DNA of 64,000 nt from contig VTFK01000177.1 of NCBI GenBank assembly GCA_009617715.1, forward strand, positions 372,001 to 436,000, given 5' to 3'. The stretch is from Plectrocnemia conspersa (lineage: Eukaryota > Arthropoda > Insecta > Trichoptera > Polycentropodidae). Below, in pieces: positions 14,201-24,062 of this stretch. Both the position numbers and the translations under genes were made by a program. Numbering within the stretch: the first letter of the stretch is position 1; the number at the start of each line of letters is the position of its first letter. The notes beneath the pieces were generated by a model. That model was given only the letters and a program-made list of their open reading frames with translations, had not been told where the DNA came from and did no database searches.

Positions 14201-15595
14201 GACGATTTATAAGATATCTACAAAATTTCAACTATAATGTTACGTTAAAATGATGTACTGATTGATTGAAAGAGATTGAAATTAAATATACTTTGGGGTA
14301 TATTTGGTTCATAATGCATAAATCGATTTTATTTTTATGTTTCCAGTTATATTGTATCCTTCATTGCTTGTTTTTTGTTTAATTATTTTCTTCCATCAGT
14401 ACATTTAAATATTTTGAATGCTCTATTTGTGACATTGTAACATTAAATTGACCACAAGAGAAGCATTCATATTTTGAGCGACTCTCCCTTTGATTTTTTG
14501 TCTTAGCGAAAATTAACCGAATTTAAAATGCAAATCGCTAAGAATCAATATGATTATGGGGATTAACATATTCCTGCTTTTACATCTAACAGTTGAGATC
14601 GTTAGTTGATGAACATATTTAATCGAGAAAGTGATTTCATCGACTTGTATTTATTATTTTTGAGGTCCATCGTTTTAAGTACTTAAATAATTATTTAAAT
14701 TACTTTTTGTTACTAATTATGTTTGTGAAGCTGCTACTGAAACTATGTATCATAATTTAAATAATTATATAAATATTTACCTTCATTGACCATGAAATTG
14801 TAAGAATTTCATATTGCTTGTGAGTATGAAATTTTGTTTGTGGCAACTTTATTGGGGTAGTTTAGGATATCAATCACATCTCTAAAGTAATATTGAAGCT
14901 TTCATAAGTTGCGGCTTTCACATCCCTTGACTAATTTTCGGTCTTCGTTACATTCCTTCAGACTATGATTCTCTGTAGTTCTTCAGAATAGCTTGTAATA
15001 AATAGAGTACACAATTCATATTCTACTAAATTTGGGTGTGAATGTTTTTTTATAGATGTGTATTTTTTCGTTTGAGATTGTTGCTCCTCAAAAAGTTGTG
15101 TCAGTAGTGCTTGATTAATGTGTTACTTTGAATGTGAAAATAAAAGCTCATTTGAGCATCAAATCTAACATTAATTTATTTTATTCTAGTAAGAAAAGCA
15201 TAGATTTGAATTTGTTTTACAGTAGATACACTTTTTACCCTTTCGTTGCCAAAATCCGATTTATCAGTTTTCGCTATTTTGGCGAGAATTGTCGGATCCT
15301 ATGTGAAAAAAGAATCAGATATATTTTTGCTTTATTATGTATTCATCAATATTTAATAATCACAAAAAGCTCGGCAACCAAAGGGTTAATATTAAGTATG
15401 TGTAGACTTTTTGATAGTTCATATTAAATTTTATTTGGTGTTGGCTTATTTTAATTTTTACTTAAAATGTGATAATTTTTATTTTAAAATTAGTGATATA
15501 TTAATATTGATTTATGTTACTTTTATTATTATTATTTATGAACGATCCTGAAAACTAATAGATTTTGTATTCAGTTTCAGGATTTGAGCGAATAA
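5005..15595 (+). CDS. slmb: Slimb / beta-TrCP F-box WD40 protein
   Basis: Substrate receptor of the SCF E3 ubiquitin ligase; binds phosphodegrons of targets such as beta-catenin/Armadillo, Cubitus interruptus and IkB-type proteins. Exons: 5005-5073 (tentative start), 9363-9497, 10279-10387, 10461-10647, 10714-10849, 10923-11051, 11122-11457, 13509-13660, 13732-13888, 13962-14135, 15581-15595; phases agree throughout and give about 532 residues (Drosophila slmb is close to 510). Residues about 69-104 are the dimerisation segment ([18 protein letters not shown]), 107-150 the F-box ([10 protein letters not shown]...ELVCREW), and about 216-510 seven WD40 repeats ending in WD dipeptides (IKIWD, VRVWD, AVWD, IRLWD, KVWD, LVWD). 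Exons 3-10 are near-identical to known beta-TrCPs. The first exon rests only on a good GTCAGT donor in phase and the CpG island; another ATG lies in frame at 5041. The C-terminus depends on a donor at 14136 (see findings). Confidence 0.96.
6144..6187 (+). repeat. Perfect 19-bp hairpin in slimb intron 1
   Basis: Arms 6144-6162 and 6169-6187 are perfect reverse complements around a six-base loop (attttc). Weaker pairing (agtgtt with aacact) extends the base. It could be a small palindromic transposon remnant or a transcribed stem-loop; nothing here settles it. Confidence 0.7.
6590..7290. repeat. Interspersed repeat, copy 1 (slimb intron 1)
   Basis: About 560 bases recur at 27150-27720, including cctgagagatgag, tgaaaatgtatttgga, aacttcactgaaaaatacac, a gtggtcgtt stretch and atttcattaaatgacatgca. 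The 3' portion, 7128-7290, looks like a small hAT-like unit: it starts CAGGGATGTCATTT and ends AAATGACGTTCTTG, imperfect inverted ends. Related ends occur near 38758 and 47344. No coding capacity is visible, so it is probably non-autonomous. Confidence 0.65.
7676..8450. repeat. Decayed repeat rich in gcccacc motifs
   Basis: The motif cgcccac/tgcccat recurs at 7740, 7769, 8363, 8390 and 8412 (on the minus strand gtgggcgatg-like). Between them lies a SINE 3' end. Open frames here look fortuitous. Probably an unclassified transposon relic within slimb intron 1. Confidence 0.35.
7990..8040 (-). repeat. SINE 3' end fragment with terminal hairpin
   Basis: Arms gaccaccgtgac (7994-8005) and gtcacgatggtc (8026-8037) pair with one mismatch. 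Read on the minus strand, catcgtgacgcattgggg is the 3' end signature shared with the copies at 25.85, 29.22, 35.48 and 49.72 kb. Confidence 0.6.
10056..10160. mobile_element. Palindromic MITE copy A (slimb intron 2)
   Basis: ttccataaaacgaattgtttgtg at the left is matched in inverted form by the right part (aacaattcgttttatgaaac). The centre carries gagtaattcatggggtatttactgtt, shared with copy B at 12925 and with the core of the foldback element at 46.5 kb. Too short to code. Confidence 0.6.
12044..12190 (+). repeat. tRNA-derived SINE, 5' part
   Basis: Contains a pol III B-box-like gggttcgaatccc (about 12091) followed by aagtgtttttatatttctatcg and gtctgggagatcgg, which match the SINE on the minus strand at 25.85-26.2 kb. 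No full cloverleaf can be drawn, so it is not a tRNA gene. The 3' end is missing. Confidence 0.6.
12925..13078. mobile_element. Palindromic MITE copy B (slimb intron 7)
   Basis: Left end tttcataaaacgaattgtttgtg (from about 12925) and right end cacaaacaatttgttttatggaac (to 13077) are inverted repeats of about 23 bases. The interior (gagagttatatagtgttcactgttc, aaccaatgctcgc) resembles copy A and the element at 46.5 kb. Confidence 0.65.
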
Positions 15596-17900
15596 TGGTC
15601 CCGTCGAACGATAATTCCTAAGTTCTCCAATGTGATCCAGTGTGTGTGCGTGTGTGGTTAATAAAGTGATATTTGAATAAATTAAATAAGAATGTCGGAA
15701 GTGGGAGTCCGCACGGAAATTACCATTTCGTTAATATATTAGATTTTTATCTTTAAAATATCCAACGCTTTGCATTTTTCCTTTACGGTGTACGAACGGC
15801 GTCGTTCGTATGATATATAAGAACAGAACTTAATTTCTTAACTAACTACAGCTTATGCAGTGGATACATGTACATATTATATTATATTATATAAAAAATT
15901 AAAAACAATATAAAAAATTACAAACAACAGAGACGACGGCCAAAGTGGGAAATCCAAAAGTGTTTTTCTTTTTTAGTTTTATTTAATTTCGCGTTAAGGA
16001 TGCTGTTAATGTGACAATGACTAAAATTTACATTAAACGTTTCAAATAAATGTGCGAATTTATTATGTAAAATAACCGTCGCTTTTCTAAATAGGACAAT
16101 TGTACTCTATAAATAATTAATAAATTAGTGTGAGACGTTATAAATATATATAATATGTATGTATATACGGTGAAAAATAAGTGATTAAATTGGTGGAATC
16201 GCCGGCGATATCGTCATATCACCGAATGAAACGGCACGGAAGATCTGACGTTATTTTTTTTATTAATTTAAGCGATAGTTAAATTTTTGTTAATGCGTGT
16301 ATACCCTGATTTTTCGTCGTCGTTATGACGGTGTGACGTTCCTGTTTTGTTCTGAAGTTTTTTTTATATTATTTAAAAAAGATCTCAATTAATACAAATC
16401 GAAAGTAATAACACAATCGGGCGGCAGAGTGAGGCAAACAACGTTTGTATGTATTTTAGTTAGAAAAATTGACTAAATTTTATATTGTATATGTATATAT
16501 CGGAATAATTAGGCGTTGCTTGTTCGTACGACTCGGCCGCTCGATTGTTAACTATCTTCATTTTTAATGAACAAACATTTATAGTAGCTTGTGTAATTTA
16601 ACGGCTAGACTGATATTGATTTTGCGTCGTTTTAACGATCGGCGTTTTGATTTAATCATTTTTGTGATGAAAGGGGGTTCTCTTTTTAATCTAGAAATGG
16701 TGTCGGAACAGACGGTAGAATTCTTAGTTTACGTATTGTAATTTTTTAATACCGTTATTCGCGAAGAGACATGTTTGCATCAATACGGTGCCGATCGGTT
16801 GTGACCATTTTTGTACGTGCGATTATTTTAATCGCTGGACTTATTTTTTTTAGGTGTACAGACAAGTATTCCATTTTTTAAATGTACCAAAAACGATACT
16901 TATAATTTGTACCAAAATAATGCGTATTTTTATATGAAAATCAAAAGGTTTTTTTTTACTCATATTTCTGCAAAGAATCTCAATCATGCTACTAAAAAAA
17001 TTATGTAATTATATATTGCTTTTTAAAAATAACCATAACTAATGCACGAATTGAAAAGTAATAAATAATTTGCTATCAGGATACAAATCCCAAAAAAATT
17101 GACTGTATCAAATAAGGACTTTATTTAGAGTAAGTAACGAGCGAAACTTGAACTTTAATTTTAACTGATCCTTACAGTATTATAGAAATGGATTATTTAT
17201 TTGTACATCTATTAACATGTATGTTGTATATATTTTATATACGATATGCTCGATCGCATTAACAACGCGTTTGTAAATATGTAATTTTTAAAAAATAATT
17301 CTCTCCACAAAGGTCGAGAGCCACTGCCTTATAGCATCGAGGATAACTTAAAAAGTGTAAGTAGTGAGACGTTTAAATAAAAAAAAAATGAACGATAGTT
17401 GAATTTGTAAAATCGATTAAGCTTTTCGACGCGATCGTTTTTTGTAATCATTGTGTACTTAACGATCGATCGTCGCGTCGGATCGTCGTCGCAAGATTCT
17501 CGCTTTGCGGCTTTGAACTACTAGGATTTTTATGAAAGGGCTGTCCATCAAAATTGTATTTAATAAATCGGTCCTTATCATCATTATAAAAAAAAATGTA
17601 TTATAATTTTTTTCTAAAAAAAATCAATATATTTGTATATTTTATTTATTAACTTTTTTTGTATATATTTATATATATAATCAGCGAAATAGAACCGTCG
17701 ATTCTTTGTGGTATGTTTTATTGCTGTTCCTCTATATTTTTTTTTACGTTAATCTTAACCCGAAAAAAACGGAGAGAGAGCGATTGAAAGGCGGTGCGTG
17801 TATGTAAAACACTTTTGATAAATTGTAGAGTGTTATATTATTTGTAATCAAAGAGTTTTATATGTAATTTACGCTGATGAATTAAAACAATTATAAATAT
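15596..17900 (+). other. Probable slimb 3' UTR
   Basis: Follows the proposed last slimb codon and lacks any open frame. Contains several possible poly(A) signals (aataaa at about 15660 and 17562, aattaaa near 17880), AT-rich stretches and CpG-bearing islands such as the cgatcgatcgtcgcgtcgg segment near 17465, more conserved-looking than the surrounding desert. Exact 3' end unknown. Confidence 0.45.
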
Positions 17901-18049
17901 TTGACTAGTTGTTTGATTTGATCGCTTGGAGAATGTGAACGTATAGATGAATGTGGAATCTTTTATGAGTTATTGGATGACGATTTGCCTTTCTTCTAAA
18001 TTGTGTCGCCTGTTTATTAAAAAATTTAAAATGCTGCGTTCATTTGGCA

Positions 18050-18570
18050 ATGAATGAGTGTGCCCGATCGTTGCCGACTCTCCTACGCCACAAGCAAGGG
18101 CATTGTTTCTTCAAAAAGAAACCAACCAACGCCTTCATCTTTAACTAAGAAGAGAAAAAACATTAAAAAAAAGAGTAAGTAAGAACATTGTATTGAAGAA
18201 GCCTTGTCCGTTCTTATTTAGTTAAAATTTGCTCTTGGCTTTAGAAATTGATCACATTGCTAAAGCAACAGAAGATGTGGTCGCTTTTGCTTTGCGGCCC
18301 GATCTGGATATTGATGCTGAAGATATGAAGCTGATAAACTCCCATAACCGAGAGCTCATGCTAGTTGATTCATACGCATAACTGAAGAGACTAAATCAGA
18401 ATGGAGCGTCACAATGACATTTTGAAAATTAACTGAAGGCCTTGAACTGATTAAAGCTGGGCTCAGAGAAATCGATTCAAATGAAGCTTCAGTAACAACT
18501 GTTAATAATAAGACAATAACCCATTACAATAACCCATTACAAAAAAATCTTGATCCCATCGGACTACTTA
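18050..18570 (+). pseudogene. Tigger/pogo transposase C-terminal fragment
   Basis: Plus-strand translation around 18245-18380 reads IDHIAKATEDVVAFALRPD and then LDIDAEDM..INSHNREL, the C-terminal acidic part of Tigger-type transposases; after stops a second block, EGLELIKAGLREIDSNE, follows at about 18437, again family-typical. Interrupted by stops and frame changes, so inactive. Opposite strand and different region from the relic at 3.84 kb. Confidence 0.7.
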
Positions 18571-18654
18571 AAATAATCCTCACTATTTTAAGCTTAAGTT
18601 AATTTAGTTTTACTTTAAATGTATTTATAAAATACTGCTGAACTATCAAGAACC

Positions 18655-19110
18655 AATTATTAAAACAATTATCGGATGATATCGAAATACAGCGAGGAGT
18701 AAGACAAGGTTGTGTTTTATTTCCCATTTTTTTAAACATTATTCAGTAAATATTTCTGCCTAACAATTGCTGAACACAGATGAAGGAATAAGAATGAACG
18801 GTGTCTCACTCAATAACCTGCGATATGATGCTCATAGTGGATAGTCGAAAGGGATTCCTAACGTTCATAAGTAAGGTAGCAGGAGCCTAAAATTAAATAC
18901 TAAGAAAACAAAAGACGAGACGACTCAATTCCGACGGAGAGTGCTATAAAATACATATATTATCAGACTTGGACCATATACTAGAGATAAAATACCGGAT
19001 CGAGAAACTAGAACAACATTCACCCGAATAAAGAATGTTCTTTGCGGGTACCACTTGAGCTTGTTTATATGAATGAGAGTGACAATGTGTTATGTACTCT
19101 CTGTCCTATA
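18655..19110 (+). pseudogene. Non-LTR retrotransposon reverse transcriptase fragment
   Basis: Decayed frames show IEIQRGVRQGCVL at about 18680, NGVSLNNLRYD near 18800, then LKLNTKKTK near 18890 and LDHILEIKYRIEKLE..FTRIKNVLCG.HLSL near 18970-19060. This order (RGVRQGC, position of the YADD, LNTKKTK) is the palm and thumb of RTE/BovB- or CR1-like reverse transcriptases. The YADD motif itself is broken (ydah). Multiple stops. Confidence 0.7.
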
Positions 19111-19930
19111 TAGAAACACCCCCACGTAGACACGCAACGCAAGAGAGCCCGTCTCTTTGAGCGCTCGGGAGAAACACTAATATATCTCCAATAACATATT
19201 TAGTACTACGGCGGGTGGGGGAACCACTCACCCGGTCGTCACAAGCTGGGTGCCCACCCATAGGTTGGACTATTACCGGTAACGGCAGTGGTGCATGCAA
19301 TGGATAACACACAGTTAAACTTCTCTCCTATCAAAGTAGATGTGTGGATACAGAGAAAGCAATCGAACGTGCTTTGTTTATATAAGTGATAACAGTCTCA
19401 TTGGGATATTTTACGGGGTCAATGGAGATCCCTTGACATCAATGGTGTGTCGACTGTTTTTCAGATACACATCTATGTTGTTTTTTTTTTAAATTTTTAT
19501 TTATAATCTGTTTATACATAAGCAATGAGTACATATTTTTGATTATGATATTGGCATGTAAATAAAACATCCCATTGAACGCCTCTCCATATTTATTATT
19601 ACAAAATATAATTTATTTTGTATAATACTAATTCATTTGTTTATACTAATTTACTATTTTCCATTTATTGTTTGTCATGTCTGTCAGGTATGTCAGATGG
19701 TCTAAATCTAAGTCGTCTGGTGTCGTCTTATCTACAGTCAAGTTGTATTTATTTTTGTTTGGACGTCTTGGTCTTTTTCTATTGTTTGCAATTCTAGGTT
19801 ATTATTAACCATTTTTTTGGGCCAGTGGTGCGATGCTCTTGTTTGGCCGCGATAACGGTAGTTTTTTTTTATTCACACGCACTGATTAATTATACTTGCA
19901 TTTGCTATTTGTGTATCGATTTGTATGGTG
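19111..19930. other. Intergenic, possible retroelement 3' flank
   Basis: 19100-19330 is unusually GC-rich (cgggtgggggaaccactcacccgg forms a small palindrome) and adjoins the reverse transcriptase fragment, so it may be its 3' region. The remainder is AT-rich with no recognised feature. Confidence 0.3.
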
Positions 19931-19939
19931 TGAATAAAT

Positions 19940-20040
19940 AAAAATATACAGCTCGTAAGCTGTTGTGCCATATCGTGTCAAACGCTTTTTCAATATCTAA
20001 TAAGATCATCTCTGTGTCAGAGGCCGATGTCGTTTACACA
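19940..20040 (-). pseudogene. Jockey-like reverse transcriptase scrap
   Basis: On the minus strand about 30 codons read TEMILLDIEKAFDTIWHNSL, the conserved block A of jockey-clade reverse transcriptases (DxEKAFDxVWH). Flanks have decayed beyond recognition. Confidence 0.65.
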
Positions 20041-21350
20041 TGACCTTTTTTGTTATTATTTATAGTTCCACTTTTAGTATTGTAATAAAATAATTATTGG
20101 ATCAATTGGCTTCATAAAATAAAAAAATGTTCAAAAAAATAATATATATTCAATAAATATACACGTATACATAACATAATAGTTGTATGGGTATTGTAAA
20201 GCTACACAAACATACAAATACATCAATAAAATAGTGTAATAACTGTCTGAGATCGGGAGAATTTTAAAGTATTACAAAGTACTGTAATTTATAATATTAT
20301 AAATCATGTAATGTTTATACATATTTGGACTTAAAGAATTTTAACAAAAATCTATCCCTAAAAAATAAAATTTTCAATTTAAAATACAGTATTTTACTGT
20401 TAATGAAAATATTTATATATAATATTTGATACCATCCCCCACTTAAGTTATCACAAGACTTTCACTATAATAATATTTTTTTACAATAGAAATACAATTT
20501 TTTTTTTTCAATTTGCTGTTCTTACATTTTAAAAGGATAATAATTCGTTTATTTTAACAATAGTTATCACTATAACAATGTGAGTAATTTATAAAATAAA
20601 ACATTATATTAATAATAATACATTAGGCCATGAGATTTTTTTTCAATTAATGAACCATATTATCATATTATAAAATAGATCTTTGGAATATATAAAAGTT
20701 TGAGATTTTAATGAGATTCGATATCTAATGTTACAATTTTAACAATACTATATTTCTTTATATTTTTTAATAATCTAATCTAAGATTTTTAATATACATT
20801 CAATAAAACAAGTTCTACCTCATTTTTTCTTCACATTACTCGGTAATGATCGGCGAAAATAAATTTGTTATGAAAAAGAGTGAAAACTAGATTTGTAAAC
20901 AATCAACCGAATATCTCGTCACTCTATTTTTGGTAACTCGTGAAATATGATAAAGTATCCTTGAACTGTTTTATGAGATTGTTTATGTACTACTTATTTA
21001 AAGTTAATTGTTATTTCATAACTTTTATTTTTGAAATATTCAAAACATTTATATATAATAATATTTAAATTGAAATTTCATCAATTAAACAGCTATAGAT
21101 TTTTTAAGGAACAAATTTGGTTTTAAAGCTATGTATGTTTTTGTAATTCCTTTAAATAAATATTAAGCAATTGGAATTCGACTAGATTCTTACAAAAATT
21201 GATTTCGCTATCGAACAAATATTAAACCTTTGAACTATTAGAAAATAATTACTATTGCCAACCCTGAAATTACAATATTTGGCTACTTTTCTATAGATTC
21301 TTCTCGGTAGTATGTTTTAAAGACCATTTACCAATATATATAAATTAATA
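20041..21350. other. AT-rich desert
   Basis: Very AT-rich, no open frame beyond chance, no recognised repeat. I see nothing further. Confidence 0.5.
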
Positions 21351-21359
21351 ATATAATAA

Positions 21360-22070
21360 TGCTATCTCTATTGTTGAATATCTTCAATGTTGTGTCAGCA
21401 TCGCATAGAAGATCAGATGGACCAGTAACAGCGAAGATATTGTCTTTTGGGATACCGAGACGATAGTCGAAACGCTTGGTGTTTGGGAATCTGTGGTAAT
21501 AAGTTTTAAATTTTATAACTTCTCTTAAATATAATAATATAAATGTTGTTAATTAATACACATTTGATTTTATTATGTTTTAATTATTTAAAAAAACTGA
21601 CATATAAAAATATAAACATTTAATAATAACAATTATAAAATATCACAATTATTATATTATTGTACAACAATGGCAATAGATGCAATTTAATATTTTCCTT
21701 TAATACTGGTTTAAGGATCATAGGTAATGTGTAAATATAACTATCAGTTCTTGTTAGTAGCTTCTGTATTTGTATCCTTAATCTGGCGTTGAAGTTCTTG
21801 AGCGTGGTTATTCTACATATTATGTTTTAATCAATAAGAAAATTAGCATATAAAATAAATAAACACTTAATAACAAAAAATACAAAATATCAAAGCAATA
21901 GATGCAATGTGATATTATATTTTAATACTGAAAGCTCGAGAATTTTAAGTTCGTTATTAGTCTCCATTTCCATATCCGATATCCAGAGTTGTATATATCT
22001 ACGACCGCCTTGTTCTTGGATGCTGTGTAGTTCTTGGGCCTGATGTAGGTACAATGGATCGCACTGTAGT
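21360..22070 (-). other. Duplicated exon-like segments, unidentified
   Basis: Minus strand, three acceptor-like sites each precede an open stretch: from about 22063 (CDPLYLHQAQELHSIQEQ, open to about 21895), from about 21815 (NNHAQELQRQIKDTNTEATN, then a stop) and from about 21492. The first two share HAQEL and downstream sequence (gcatctattg on the minus strand), and their flanks also match, so the unit of roughly 270 bases is tandemly duplicated. They could be alternative last exons of the LDLa gene upstream, or a decayed gene family member. No domain is recognised. Confidence 0.3.
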
Positions 22071-24062
22071 ATGATTTATTTTATTTCTTGGGTGATGTGT
22101 ATGTTTTAAATCTGTAAAATCGAATGCTTGTACGATTTACCTTTTACTTTCATTTCCTCCACCTTGTTATTTTTTTATACACGTACTGCTTTTTATTTTA
22201 TAAGAATTATAAAAACTTAAACTAGTAACATTTTACGTATACATATATGTTTTGAATGACTTTAGAAAGATATTTTTGTTCCATAAATCTCTAGAAGAGT
22301 TGTTAAAAACAATTTGGGGTTATGTTACGCATGCCCTTCATAAAAGTATTATTATCTAATTCTAGTTTTTAATTTAAGAAATTATCTCAAAAACACATTA
22401 AGTAAAAATCCCAATAACACATTAAGCTATTTTAAAAAAACTTTTGTATATGAAACTTTGATCACAGTATAATTTGTTTTCATTGGCCGTTATATTTAAT
22501 ATAAAATATATATAATTTATTTATATATGTCATTTTATAAAGTGAAGTGTAAAAGTTGTTATTTGTTTTGAACATTTAACCACATATTATGTAATTTAAA
22601 AGATAATTAAGTAATATGCGGTCAAAGACTACACATCATGATACATTTGTGGTGAGAGTAATTAAATAAAAAAATTCATTCATTATAATAACGGCCAGTG
22701 AGTACATAAAAAAATATTTCCTTAAAAACATTCATTGTCTTTTATTAGTACACATAATATTTTAAAATGTACGATGCCTGAAATTGATACTTATATGATT
22801 TCTTAAGACACTAAATATTAATAAATAAAAATAATGAGTTAGTAGTTACACTAATAAAAAGCGAAATTAAGAGCGCAAAGCGCAAGATTTTGAGTCATAT
22901 GTATAAGAAAAATTAAATTTATTATTTATTTTTTTATTCTTTTGCTTCAATAATTTTTAATATATTGGTTAAGTAATGAATTTCAATTTTAAAATTAGAA
23001 AAATAAATTCCATTATATCTAAAATCATTTAGCGAAAAACATTTCTGGGCATTAAAAAATTCTTTCTATCGCATCAGTATATCGTATATATGACTTTAAG
23101 TGTCCTATGATTTTGATTTTAGCCAATTCATTAGTCAAAATATTGGCATGTTTTTATATTTTCGCCTATGGGATAAAACACTAAGTGCTCAATACTAATC
23201 TCAGTATTTAGTTCTGAATTTTTTATATAATTTCGTTATTAGATTTGCATGCCAGATCCTATACATCCACTTTGGTATCAAGATGGGTTTATGTACAAGC
23301 AGTTTATAATGGCAGCCAAATGTGTCACACAGACAAAATAAAGTAATTTTTGTGCCACAGAAATCGTTTTTTGTCCATCGGATGCTGAACTCTCAATCGG
23401 TTGATAGCAAAATGGAGGCCAAATGTGTCACACGAACAAAAAATGAAATTTCAATGGCCACAACGATTTGGAGCTGTGCCACGGAAATCGATTTTTGTCT
23501 ATTAGATAATGCTCCCTTCATTGGCTGTTAGCTTAATTAATTTTGTTGTTAATATACATATAAACATAGCTTATTTAGCCCCATATAAAACCCTAAAAGT
23601 CTGTCGTTAAGTGTGATACTTAGACTAAATCAAAATTGTTTGCATTCAATACATCATTCTTCTCTAGTGTGTTGATTAACTTATTTTTCATGTTTGCCTT
23701 ATTTCTTTAGATTTGCAAACATTTATGTATTTTATTTTCTTGACTATATCAAGATGCTGTATCCGGATTTTTATAAGAATCATCAGCAAAGGTTTCTATG
23801 AGTTTAAAATTGGTCTATACACTCTTATCACTTTTTTGTGCAGAGAGCGGATTTTCCATCTTGATAAAAATTTTCAATTCAAAAGGATTTGTCATTCAGA
23901 TGTATTGATATTATATACAATGCTGTATTAAGCTTAATTGTAATTCCATGTCCATATTATGTTATAAAAATATTTTTTATTATCATAATCCTGATTTTGT
24001 TAAATCGTCTAGTTGTGTTTAAATTAAAATAAATAAATTTATGTTCAAAAAGTATTTCTAAC
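22071..24062. other. AT-rich region downstream of LDLa gene
   Basis: I looked on the minus strand for the remaining exons of the LDLa gene, in particular a trypsin domain (TAAHC, GDSGG), and saw none. The only structure noted is the tandem repeat at 23309-23530. The rest is AT-rich with chance open frames. Confidence 0.4.
23309..23530. repeat. Two diverged tandem copies of about 110 bases
   Basis: Copy 1 (23309-23411) and copy 2 (23412-23530) share atgg.ggccaaatgtgtcacac, tgtgccac.gaaatcg.tttttgtc and tc.attgg.tg.tagc. Together they form one fortuitous open frame. Origin unknown. Confidence 0.7.
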
